A stretch of 64,000 nt of DNA, taken from Castanea sativa. Lineage: Eukaryota > Streptophyta > Magnoliopsida > Fagales > Fagaceae. Below, one piece after another: positions 33,769 through 42,463 of this stretch. How positions within the stretch are numbered: the first letter of the stretch is position 1; each line of letters starts with the position of its first letter. The DNA lies in the NCBI RefSeq assembly GCF_040712315.1, contig NC_134017.1, forward strand, positions 58,566,636 to 58,630,635. The letters run 5' to 3'. A program made the position numbers and the translations under genes. The notes under the pieces were generated by a model. It worked only from the letters and a program-made list of their open reading frames with translations. It ran no database searches and was not told the origin of the DNA.

Positions 33769-34370
33769 CCACACTATTTTATCATCTACAAATATAGTGA
33801 AATGAGCTAGCCTATGAGCACGCCTGTTCGCTTCACATTTGGAAGGGAGATGAACCATAATTCTCCTTATAAATTTAAAGTAATATATTAACGTAATCAT
33901 ATCCCAAATGGTTTTGTTATATTAATCAAAGAATCATTACAAGGATGAGATTAGATTAGATTATTGAATTTCCGTGATTTGATTAGTACATAATAAAAAT
34001 TATGTTAATGATGAGTCTATGGAAAATTAATGTTAGATCAATCATAATTTATTGCATCAACAAATTATGTAAAATGAAAAAATAAAATTTTATACCTCTC
34101 TAACATTGCTCATAAAAAATTCTTTAACATCTTATCTAGCTGTTGATTACTACTTAGCCTTCCATTTTGTAGCTAAAAGAACAAAGTTGGTTATAGAACA
34201 ATCTAATCCGAGTTCCTGACTCGTGATCCAGCCATAAACGCTTTCTCCTTTGTATTTGTTTAATCAAATCCTCAATCATTTCCAACTAAAAGTCTCGAAA
34301 CTAGTACTTTGGCATTCACAACGAATGATAGAAACAGTTTAAGTGAAATAATTCGCAAGATTATTCATAT
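33769..34370. other. Intergenic, nothing recognised
   Basis: AT-rich sequence with no gene, terminal repeats or RNA gene seen. Confidence 0.4.
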
Positions 34371-34431
34371 ACACTCAATATACCATGCAATTTCTTACAT
34401 AAAAGCATGTCTTATATATCAGTAAAACACA

Positions 34432-34822
34432 TGAGATTCACACCAGTCTATGTATAATAGAAAAATGTGTAGAATTTATATAATTTTGCATAAAAATGAT
34501 TTATATCAGTTCGTGTATAATTGTGTAAATTTACAAGTTTGCTACAATAACTGTGTAAATTTATATTGACACTATTCATTTTGTATTTAGTTGTTTATTA
34601 TTTCTTTATGTATCTCGAGGATGAAAGAAGAGAGTAGATTATAGTTGTTGTGTGTGAAGAAAGAGAAATAATAAAAAAAAAGTTGATATTTTAATGAATT
34701 ATAGTGTAAAAAAGATAATCTGATGTGAGGTGTTTTAAAAAGTGAGTATGTAAATTAGAAAAAGTAAGTTCTTATGCTAAAATAGATAGTTTTTTACATG
34801 AATTGATGCGAATGCTTAGAGA
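34432..34822. mobile_element. MITE of the GAGCATTTGCA family (paralogue of 7862-8265)
   Basis: Shares CACATGAGATTCACACCAG, ATGTATCTCGAGGATGAAAGAAGAGAG and the ACATGAATTGATGCGAATGCTTAGAG right end with the copy at 7862-8265. Non-coding; limits approximate. Confidence 0.45.
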
Positions 34823-34918
34823 GTTATAGTACACAAAATGTATAAAATAATTTCTTGAAAATTAGAAATTTAGTGAAAACATAATTTAAATTGAGGAGGT
34901 TTGGATTCCGGGTACAAA

Positions 34919-35221
34919 ATGGGGATGGTGATTCAATTTTATACGATTTCTTGTCATGGTGTGAGGGAGAAATTATCCATTACAAACCTAGAATCCAATA
35001 GTTGGATGACATGTGTGAAAAGACTGGAAGATCATTACTATAAGTCTATGATAATACATTCAAAAAACACTTGTGCCCTAAAAAATTTCAAATGTTGTCC
35101 CAATCCAACTATTCATGTTTCTAATACTTCTGCTCAAAAAAATTTCAAAGACCACAACATCCATTTTTCTAACATGCCTCACGTAGTTGAGCATATGTTA
35201 TGCAATCTTTCAAATGGTTGA
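34919..35221 (+). CDS. Short open frame of unknown function, doubtful gene
   Basis: An ATG at 34919 opens about 100 codons (starting MGMVIQFYTISCHGVREK, ending LCNLSNG) inside duplicated block R. The paralogous stretch at 8359-8660 keeps much of the wording (MGMVIQFHMISCHGVREE) but has a TAG after NLESNS and later frame changes. It is rich in H, C, N and S and has no recognised domain or signal peptide. Most likely a chance open frame or a captured gene fragment in a repeat. Confidence 0.2.
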   Translation: MGMVIQFYTISCHGVREKLSITNLESNSWMTCVKRLEDHYYKSMIIHSKNTCALKNFKCCPNPTIHVSNTSAQKNFKDHNIHFSNMPHVVEHMLCNLSNG

Positions 35222-35339
35222 ATAAAAATATTTTGTGGACTCTTCAACATTTGATCAAGAAACCTAACATGATTTCGTTTTCATGAGTAAATGTGACGTA
35301 TTTTGTGGAAATTCACGTGAGATTGAAGAGCCACGTTCC

Positions 35340-35790
35340 AAAAAATTTTGTTGAATTTAAGAGAAATTTTTTGAGGGATACTTTGTGTAATTTATTATGT
35401 AGGATGTAGTTGGTGAGGATGTGAGGGATATTTTGTGAATTTTTTTTTTATTTTCTTTTTTATGTTTGTTGTTCTCTGAATTTTTCATTGAGTTGTATTT
35501 ATTTTTTTAAAGATAGATAAAATGACAATTTATTTGATAATTAAAACCCACTAATAGTTCAATTTAAGGAGCACATTCTAGTAAATTTGGTGTAAAGGAC
35601 ATTTGGTGTAATTTCTTATGTAGATGTAGTTGGTGAGGTTATGGGAGACATTTTGTGAACCTTTTATGTTTGTTGTTCTCTGCATTCTTCCTGAGTTGTA
35701 TTTTCTTTTTTATAGAAAGATAAAATGGAAATTTATTTAGCAATTAAAATCCACAAATAGTTCTATTTGAGGAGCACATCTATTTGTTTC
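35340..35790. repeat. ~190-bp direct repeat, two units
   Basis: Same unit as 8815-9230; phrases GATGTAGTTGGTGAGG at about 35404 and 35625, each followed by TTTGTTGTTCTCTG and CCACTAATAGTTC or a close variant. Confidence 0.6.
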
Positions 35791-36450
35791 AGCAATAATA
35801 TTTTCTTTTTTAGAAAATGAGTTATTTTTCAAAAAATATTTTCTAAAAAATTATCTTTTTTTTAATGTTTGGTAGTAACCTTAAATGAGTTGAAAAATAA
35901 ATTTCTAACTTTCTTTATTTAGTTTGTTATGAGATAGAGTTGTTTTTCAAAAAAAAAAAAAAGACAAAAAAAGACAAAAAAAAGTATTTTTGGTAAACCT
36001 TATGTAAAGATAGTTTTTCGTGTTTTTCAATATTTGATAGCATAAAAAAAATGAGTTAAAGGAAAACTATCTTTGGTCAAAGTAGAAAGTATGACTTATT
36101 TTTAAAGATTGTTTTCCACTAAATATTTTTGAAAAACAACTTTATTTCACAGCAAGCTAAATAAGAGAAGTTAGAAAATTGTTTTTTTAAAAAAAAAAAA
36201 AACTTATTTAAGCTTGCTACCAAACATAGGAAAATGAGATAGTTTTATAGAAAATGCTTTTTGGAATTTTCTAGAAAATATCATCGTTGAAACAAATAGA
36301 GCGTAGTGAAAAATAATCTTTAAAAATAAGTCATACTCTTTTTGTTAACCAAATATAGTATTCCTTTAAATCATTTTTTCTAATGTTACCAAACACTGGA
36401 AAATACGGAAAACTATTTTTACATAACATTTTCCATCGAAACAAACGGAG
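35775..36450. mobile_element. Foldback element(s) with TTTGTTTC ends
   Basis: CTATTTGTTTCAGCAATAATATTTTC at 35782 is inverted at about 36262-36308 (ends GTTGAAACAAATAGAG), with arms over 100 bp that include TGTTTGGTAG.AACC. A further right end (CATCGAAACAAACGGAGAG) occurs at 36432-36450, suggesting two nested or tandem copies. The interior is AT-rich with poly(A) runs. Only the left part is found in block R copy 1 (from 9229). No transposase; superfamily not assigned. Confidence 0.55.
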
Positions 36451-36487
36451 AGAAATTTCATAAGGGACATGTTGTGTAAATTCTTGG

Positions 36488-36893
36488 GAGGAAATTTGGC
36501 ATTTAAGATGATTTTTGAATCATTTTCGTTTGTAAGCATGTTTTTGAAACTATTTTGTAAACTAATATCTCAAGTTTGATGACAAAATCAAGCTTTTGAG
36601 ACTCGAGTAGATCTAAAGAAGAAGAAGAAGGTCAGAAGAAGAAGAAGAAGAAGAAGATGATGATGATGATATCGAAGAAGAAGAAGATCTGGAACAGAGA
36701 CTTGAAGAAGATCTGAAGAAGAAGTTAGAAAATCAGAAGAACGCATGAATAATTGTAACTTGAGTGTTAGAGATTTGAGTTCCACATTAAACTCAAGTTT
36801 CGAAATCTCAAGATGCTAATTTGCTAAATAAATTTTTAAACTTGAAAACTAATTAAAATGTTTAAAAAATAATGCTAAATGCCAAAATAGGCC
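36488..36893. mobile_element. MULE-like foldback MITE with purine-rich core
   Basis: The right end read inward is GGCCTATTTTGGCATTTAGC; the left end is a diverged TTTGGCATTTAAGATG. Both then show AGCATCTTGAGAT / ATCTCAAGTTTG and CTCGAG-related inner TIR sequence similar in style to the MULE at 31232-32066. The core (36613-36735) is a GAA/GAT-rich tract. A clear 9-bp duplication was not found. It interrupts a 190-bp repeat unit. Confidence 0.5.
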
Positions 36894-37220
36894 ATAGTTG
36901 GCGAGGTTCTGTGGGGGACATTTTGTGAATATTTTATGTTTGTTGTTTTCTACATTCTTCATTGAATGGTATTTCTTTAAAGAAAGATTAAATGAAAATT
37001 TATTTAGAAATTAAAATCCGCTAATAGTTCTGTGTAATTTCTTATGTAGATGTAGAAGGTGAAGTTGTGAGGGACATTTTGTGAATTTTTTATGTTTGTT
37101 GTTCTCCCACTTCTCCGCATTCTTCTGAGTTGTATTTTTTTATAAAATAGAAAGATAAAATGGCAATTTATTTAGTAATTAAAACCCACTAATAGTTTTA
37201 TTTGAGGAGCACATTCTAGT
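36894..37220. repeat. ~190-bp repeat units (third array)
   Basis: ATAGTTGGCGAGGTT at 36893 resumes the unit cut by the MULE-like MITE; a second unit starts near 37041 (CTTATGTAGATGTAGAAGG). Both end with AAAACCCACTAATAGTTTTA or a close variant. Confidence 0.55.
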
Positions 37221-37249
37221 ACTATAATACCATGTACCCTTCTATCATT

Positions 37250-37251
<2 letters not shown>

Positions 37252-37286
<35 letters not shown>
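37252..37286. repeat. (AT)n microsatellite
   Basis: Pure AT dinucleotide run, followed by another short ATATATAT stretch to about 37300. Confidence 0.9.
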
Positions 37287-37289
<3 letters not shown>

Positions 37290-37299
37290 TATATATATT

Positions 37300-37946
37300 G
37301 TTTGTTTATTTATTTATTGTAAAAGGTTGGTGTTGCCAATAATCTAGTCCGCATGGTAATTGATTCCTTTCCGTTGATCAATTAGCCTCTTTGAATGCAT
37401 GAAGCAGAACACAATGATAAAATGAACAAAAATTACAGAGTTTTCAAAATAAAAATTTTGGTTAATTTGTCATCATGTTTACTTATTATGCTGGATCAAT
37501 CTGTGACCGGAATGAGGTTTAACCATTCACCCAGAAACGTGGTGTATGGATGGTTCCATCCCATTTTTTGTTGGGCAACAAGTGGAAGAATTTATTTATT
37601 CCCAGAAGCAATCAGATTTGAGTAGCGGTTTGATTCCAAACTCGATTCCAATCCGAGGCGAGATTTAAGAAAAAAAGATTCTGTTATCGAATGCTTTAAA
37701 GACAATGATTAAGTGCTTTTATTAATTTTTTTTTCAAATTATACTAATATAATCCAGAAAAGGCACACAAAACCGCAATAAATTTATACATGTAAGTAAA
37801 TCAATAATTATCATGTGTATTTTTTTTTAGGCATCAGTTACCACTTACCAGACTTAATAAAAATGAGAATAAAAGTTTTTTTTTATTATAAAATTTAATA
37901 TTATTTTTTTATGAAAAATTTAATTTTTATTTTTAGTAATCTATTC
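37300..37946. other. Intergenic next to hAT insertion
   Basis: No convincing gene; a 76-codon + frame at 37395 has no family resemblance. The last eight bases (ATCTATTC, 37939-37946) are the left target-site duplication of the hAT element. Confidence 0.4.
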
Positions 37947-38426
37947 CAAAGTTATTGATTCCGTTCCGTTCCGGCCGGAACGGCCGAAATTTTTCGTTCC
38001 GGCATGCAAACCGGTACCGAGATACCAAGCATTCCACCTCGGGCCAAATTTCGGGGTGTTTCGGTCCATTCCGGCCATTCCGGAAAATTTCGGCCAATTC
38101 CGGCCGAGATGTGAATTTCGGCCGGTACCTGATTTGGCTTGTGGGAAGGAAAAAAAAAAAAAAAAAAAGTCCAAACGACGCCGTTTTGGACTTAACTAAA
38201 GTCTAAAAACCTAATCTTCTGATTCTTTTCTATTCGGCTATCTCTCTTCTCTCCCATTCTTTTCTTTCACTCTCAAATCCCTCTCTTACTCACTGCTGCT
38301 GCTGTGCTCACTGCCGCCGCTGTGCTCACTGCTCATCGCCTCATCAATCTCACTCTCTCGTGACTCCCTCTTTCTCTCACTCTCTCGGATTGAAGCTCAA
38401 CGGTTCAGCGGTTCAGCTTCAGCCAG

Positions 38427-39073
38427 GTATTCTTTCTCTACCCTCACTGTCTCGAATTGTTTTGCATTTGATAGAAGTGTGGAGAATATCTGAAACTTTT
38501 ACATGTTTTGATGCACTCACACACACACACACACATATAAAGAGGAAAATGAAATAGAGACAGGGAATAGAATCTTGACTTAAATTGCCAATTTTTGTAA
38601 GAAATCAGAACTTTAATGTTCATATTCTGAAGGAGAAATTGGAGATAGCAAAATGAGGGGCTTTGTTGATCCTTGTTTCTCTGATTTGTGTTGCTGGTGT
38701 TGCAGTGAAACACGAGTCTGAAGGGTGTGTGTCATAATAAGTATTATTTTAGAAATATTGGATTTGTGAAGAGAAAGATACCCTCACTCTCTCGAATCTA
38801 TGTCTGGTTTTTCCACCTCGGACAGACCTTTCTGTTTTTATAAATTTTTGAAGTCATTTGTTGTGGTTTTATTTTTATTTTTCTCTCGGATTGTCATGAA
38901 CTTCTATTTTTTTTTCTCTTGGATATGCGATTAAGTGTACTTAAGTTAAGATATGTGATTTGTTCATTAACTTCATTTAAGATATGTAATTTGTTTGCTC
39001 ATTCACTTCATGCAAATTAAATTAAATTTTAGCCACTGCATTTGATTGAATTTGATTACATTTCATTGAACAG
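38427..39073 (+). other. 5' UTR intron of the hAT transposase gene
   Basis: A leader rich in CTCTCT and CTGCTG (about 38220-38426) ends in CCAG|GTATTC; the acceptor TTGAACAG|TAAACT lies seven bases before the ATG at 39080. The canonical donor, acceptor and position support a leader intron. An AC repeat (38517-38536) lies within it. Confidence 0.6.
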
Positions 39074-39079
39074 TAAACT

Positions 39080-40912
39080 ATGGTTGATCATCATAGTTCA
39101 GCTGCTACTTCTTCTGCTTCTGTGGCCTCTGCCCCTGCAAGATCAGAGGATCCCGCATGGGCTCATGCCCGTGCAGTGCCTAACGCAAAAAATAACACTA
39201 TATGTTTGCATTGTAATAAGTTGATCAAAGGGGGTGGTATTACTAGACTTAAGTATCATCTTGCTGGGATTAGGGGTCAAGTTGAATCATGTAAAGTTGT
39301 TTCATCTGATATTAGGTTTCAAATGAAACAAATGATTGAAGAATTAAAAAAATCTAAAGAAACTAAAAAGAGGATTCAGTCAGAAATTGGGAACCCATAT
39401 GGTGATCCATTTGATGTTGATGAGGAGGAGGAGGAGGAGGATAAGGTTAGGGTTGTTGAAAAGAGTCACCCTCAAACATTAGGTAAACGAAAATCTAGGG
39501 GAAAGGATGTTGACATTGATATGGGTCAAACAAGAGGAAAGAAGAAAATTAAGAGTTATTTTGCTCCTAGAACAACCCCTGGTGCTCAACCCTCTATAAG
39601 AAGTGCTTTGGCTACAAAAGCAATGATTGATAATGCAAAAATAAATGTGGCAAGATGGTGGTATCATTCTAATGTACCCTTCTATGCATCTCAATCACCC
39701 TATTATCAACTTATGATAGATTCCATTGCTTCTATTGGGCCGGGATTTAAGGGGCCTTCTTTTTATGAGTTGAGGGGACCCCTTTTGAGAAATGCTGTGC
39801 ATGAAGTTAATGACTTTTTGTTAGATATAAAAAATGATTGGAAAGTATATGGATGTTCAGTGATGTCTGATGGGTGGACAAATCAAAAACAACAACCAAT
39901 AATGAATTTTTTGGTGTATTGTCCAAGGGGTGCCATGTTCTTGAAATCTATTGACACTTCAGGCCTTACAAAGGATGCTGAAACGTTGTTCAATATATTT
40001 GATTCTGTTGTTCAAGAAATTGGCGTGGAATATATTGTGCAATTGATTACAGATAATGCTTCTGCCTATAAAAAAGCTAGAAAAAAATTGCAGCAGAAGT
40101 ATGGTACTTTATTTTGGTCTCCTTGTGCAGCTCATTGCATAGACTTGATGTTGGAGAATATTGCTAATCCTAAGTGGTTCCCTCTTGTTGATGAAGCAAT
40201 TAAGAAGGCAAAAAAGATAACAAAGTTCATTTACAACCATGGAGTTGTTTTAGACTTGATGAGGCAAGATTTTACAAATGGAAGAGAGTTATGTCGTCCT
40301 GCAATTACAAGGTTTGCCACTAACTTCTTAAGTCTACAAAGCATGCTAAGGTTCAAAAAAGAGCTTAGACAAATGTTCACTAGTGATAAATGGCTTTCAT
40401 GCCCCCATGCTAAGACCGCCGTTGGGAAGGAGATTAGTAAAATTGTTTTAGAAGATTATTCATTTTGGTCTCAATGCACGCACATAGTGAAAGTTAGTGA
40501 GCCTTTAGTTAGAGTACTTCGTCTTGTTGATGGGGACGAGAAACCTGCTATAGGGTACTTGTATGAAGCAATGGACAAAGCAAAAGAGGAAATAAAAAGA
40601 AGGTTAAAGAACAAAGTTTCTTTGTATGGACATTATATTAGAATTATTGATGCTAGATGGGACAAACAACTTCATAGTCCTTTGCATGCAGCAGGTTGCT
40701 TTCTTAACCCTGCAATTTACTTTAGGCCTTCATTTAAAAGGCAAAATGAAGTTCAAAGAGGGTTGCTAAGCACTCTAATGAGGTTGGTTCCCGATCCTGA
40801 CATTCAAGACAAAATAAGTTCACAACTTGATGAGTACAAAAAGTCAATTGGTGACTTTGGCACATCACTAGCAATCCGCCAACGAGAGAGACTAAATCCG
40901 TGTAAACATTAA
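39080..40912 (+). CDS. hAT transposase, large first coding exon
   Basis: 610 uninterrupted codons from ATG. Residues 27-71 form a BED-type zinc finger (CLHC at 42-45, H60, C71), expected to bind the element ends. A low-complexity acidic and basic stretch (about 130-175) follows, including a KRKSRGK patch. Residues ~215-385 resemble DUF659 of plant hAT proteins, with acidic residues in MSDGW (D264) and ITDNAS (D325) as candidate catalytic positions, then SPCAAHCIDLMLE. The open frame ends after QRERLNP; a donor (CCGT|GTAAAC, after 40901) suggests splicing to 41023. The protein would cut and rejoin the element in the nucleus. Neighbouring exons are damaged, so activity is doubtful. Confidence 0.88.
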   Translation: MVDHHSSAATSSASVASAPARSEDPAWAHARAVPNAKNNTICLHCNKLIKGGGITRLKYHLAGIRGQVESCKVVSSDIRFQMKQMIEELKKSKETKKRIQSEIGNPYGDPFDVDEEEEEEDKVRVVEKSHPQTLGKRKSRGKDVDIDMGQTRGKKKIKSYFAPRTTPGAQPSIRSALATKAMIDNAKINVARWWYHSNVPFYASQSPYYQLMIDSIASIGPGFKGPSFYELRGPLLRNAVHEVNDFLLDIKNDWKVYGCSVMSDGWTNQKQQPIMNFLVYCPRGAMFLKSIDTSGLTKDAETLFNIFDSVVQEIGVEYIVQLITDNASAYKKARKKLQQKYGTLFWSPCAAHCIDLMLENIANPKWFPLVDEAIKKAKKITKFIYNHGVVLDLMRQDFTNGRELCRPAITRFATNFLSLQSMLRFKKELRQMFTSDKWLSCPHAKTAVGKEISKIVLEDYSFWSQCTHIVKVSEPLVRVLRLVDGDEKPAIGYLYEAMDKAKEEIKRRLKNKVSLYGHYIRIIDARWDKQLHSPLHAAGCFLNPAIYFRPSFKRQNEVQRGLLSTLMRLVPDPDIQDKISSQLDEYKKSIGDFGTSLAIRQRERLNPCKH

Positions 40913-41022
40913 TAATTTAATAGTATTTCTATTTGCTTTCAATATGTCTATTTATCCTTTATTTTTGTTATTGTAAGATTACATGGGCAATGCTTATTTT
41001 ATATTTTTATTTGTTATTGTAG

Positions 41023-41224
41023 TTTCATGGTGGGAGCAATTGGCCTTGGAGCTCCGATTTACAATCATTTGCCATTCGTGTGCTTAGTCAATATTGTAGT
41101 GCAACTTGTTGTGAGAGAAATTTGAGCAAATATCAATATGTTCACTAAAATAAGAGAAATAGATTATAACATAAGAGAGTAAATTATATGGTCTATGTCC
41201 ATTATAATTGAGGCTTCGACAAAG
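41023..41224 (+). pseudogene. hAT transposase exon 2 (dimerisation domain), broken
   Basis: After the acceptor TTGTAG at 41022 the frame reads V-S-W-W-E-Q and then loses frame. SFAIRVLSQYCSATCCERNL follows in another frame, which is the hAT C-terminal dimerisation domain. Further on, conserved-looking H.K.RNRL, HKRVN.MVYVHYN carries at least three in-frame stops. About two single-base losses plus stops disable the domain. Plant hAT proteins need this region for dimerisation, and by analogy with Hermes the third catalytic acid lies in the C-terminal part. Confidence 0.7.
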
Positions 41225-41320
41225 GTAAATTTATCATCGTTACTCATATGGAAATGAAATGTACTTTCAAATAATTATAATTTATAAAATGTTACTAATG
41301 TTTAATAATTTCATTGGTAG

Positions 41321-41636
41321 GAACATTCAAAGGAATAAGTATGCATTAGATCCTATAAGCTTGGATAACATTGACTTGATGGGAGATTGGGTGGGTCAAG
41401 AACCTGCACTTCTTAATCCAGATGACGTAAATTGGGATTGTCTTAATGAACCAGCAGCCATAGTGAATATGGAAGAGGATGCTGAACTTGAAACTATTGA
41501 TGTTGATAACGATGATGATGATGACAACAATGAACATGACTTGACAAATCTTCCAATGGGTGTTGGTAGTTCTTATGGGAGTTCTTTTGATGATGAATTT
41601 GATCCTTCTCTCATGGATGATGATGAGGAGGACTAA
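41321..41636 (+). pseudogene. hAT transposase last exon
   Basis: Following an acceptor (TTGGTAG) the frame starts RNIQRNKYALDPISLDNIDL, continues WVGQEPALLNPDDVNWDCLN, passes through an acidic DDDDD stretch and ends FDPSLMDDDEED with TAA at 41634-41636. This acidic tail is common after the dimerisation domain in this plant hAT group. The exon is open, but it depends on the broken exon before it. Confidence 0.7.
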
Positions 41637-42081
41637 TATTATGTTATAAATTTTGTTGGCTTATTAGTTATTAATTATTATGGGCTTATGTAATGAGTAA
41701 TGACTTGTTATAAATCTTCCTATTGTTTGATGTTGTATTGAGGTTTAAGACATAAGAGTTAAGACTAAATGTTTTGTATTATTTGATGTTTAGTTATTGT
41801 CTTGTAAATCTTCTTATTGTGTGATGTTAAATAGATGTTCTTATTGATATTTAAGACTTAAGAGTTAAGACTAAATGATTTGTATTATTTTAAATTTAGT
41901 TATTTATTTATTAAATCGACAATTTTACGTTTTTTACAAGAATATATATAATTTAATTTTTAAACTAGAAACTCGAAACACCTTAAAACGGTATGCCGAA
42001 ATCGGCCGGTACCGAAATATTCCATTCCACTGGACAAACCGAAACGGGGTCCGAAACGGTATTAATAACAATGATCTATTC

Positions 42082-42463
42082 TAAGAAATCTTTTATGAAG
42101 AAAAATGAACAAATAATCCACTATTTTTTAACACTTTTTTCAATGCTTTATAAAAACTTTACCATAATGGAGGGAATGGAATAAAAACGGATTGTGTCAA
42201 CTCTGCTGAGATGCCGGTCAAAATTGGGTTAGGAAAAAAGAAAAAACAAAAACACAAATGATCATAGATGAATAATTCTCTTTGGTAATAACTACCAAAA
42301 AATAAAAGTCCACAGTCTGAACAAACCAAAAAAACATCGATTCTCATTTCTCTCCATCGTTGCTGAGTTACCGACCAACGAGTCAGTCAACAACATTTCT
42401 CTCTCTCTCTCTCATCTCTCTCTGTAATTAAGGATAACGATTTGTTTGTTAGATTCGAATCCC
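42082..42463 (+). promoter_or_regulatory. NAGK upstream region and 5' UTR
   Basis: About 380 bp lie between the hAT insertion and the NAGK ATG. A CT microsatellite (about 42401-42422), typical of plant 5' UTRs, lies 40-60 bp before the start. No clear TATA box was found. The hAT element therefore sits inside the proximal promoter region. Confidence 0.4.

Larger units (their letters stand above)
34375..35965. repeat. Duplicated block R, copy 2
   Basis: Collinear with 7810-9445, sharing the MITE, the 34.9-kb open frame region and the 190-bp units. Because the MITE and the GTTTGTTTC inverted-repeat element start are in both copies, those insertions came before the duplication. Confidence 0.65.
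37947..42073 (+). mobile_element. hAT transposon, near full length
   Basis: Flanked by a perfect 8-bp duplication ATCTATTC (37939-37946 and 42074-42081). The termini are CAAAGTTATTGATTCCGTTCC and, inverted, CATTGTTATTAATACCGTTTC, 16 of 21 identical and starting with CA as hAT ends do. Both subterminal regions are packed with TTCCGGCC / TTTCGGCC motifs in both orientations (37965-38130 and 41995-42060), probable transposase-binding sites. The 4127-bp element contains a transposase gene with a leader intron and three coding exons, the middle one broken. Confidence 0.88.
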
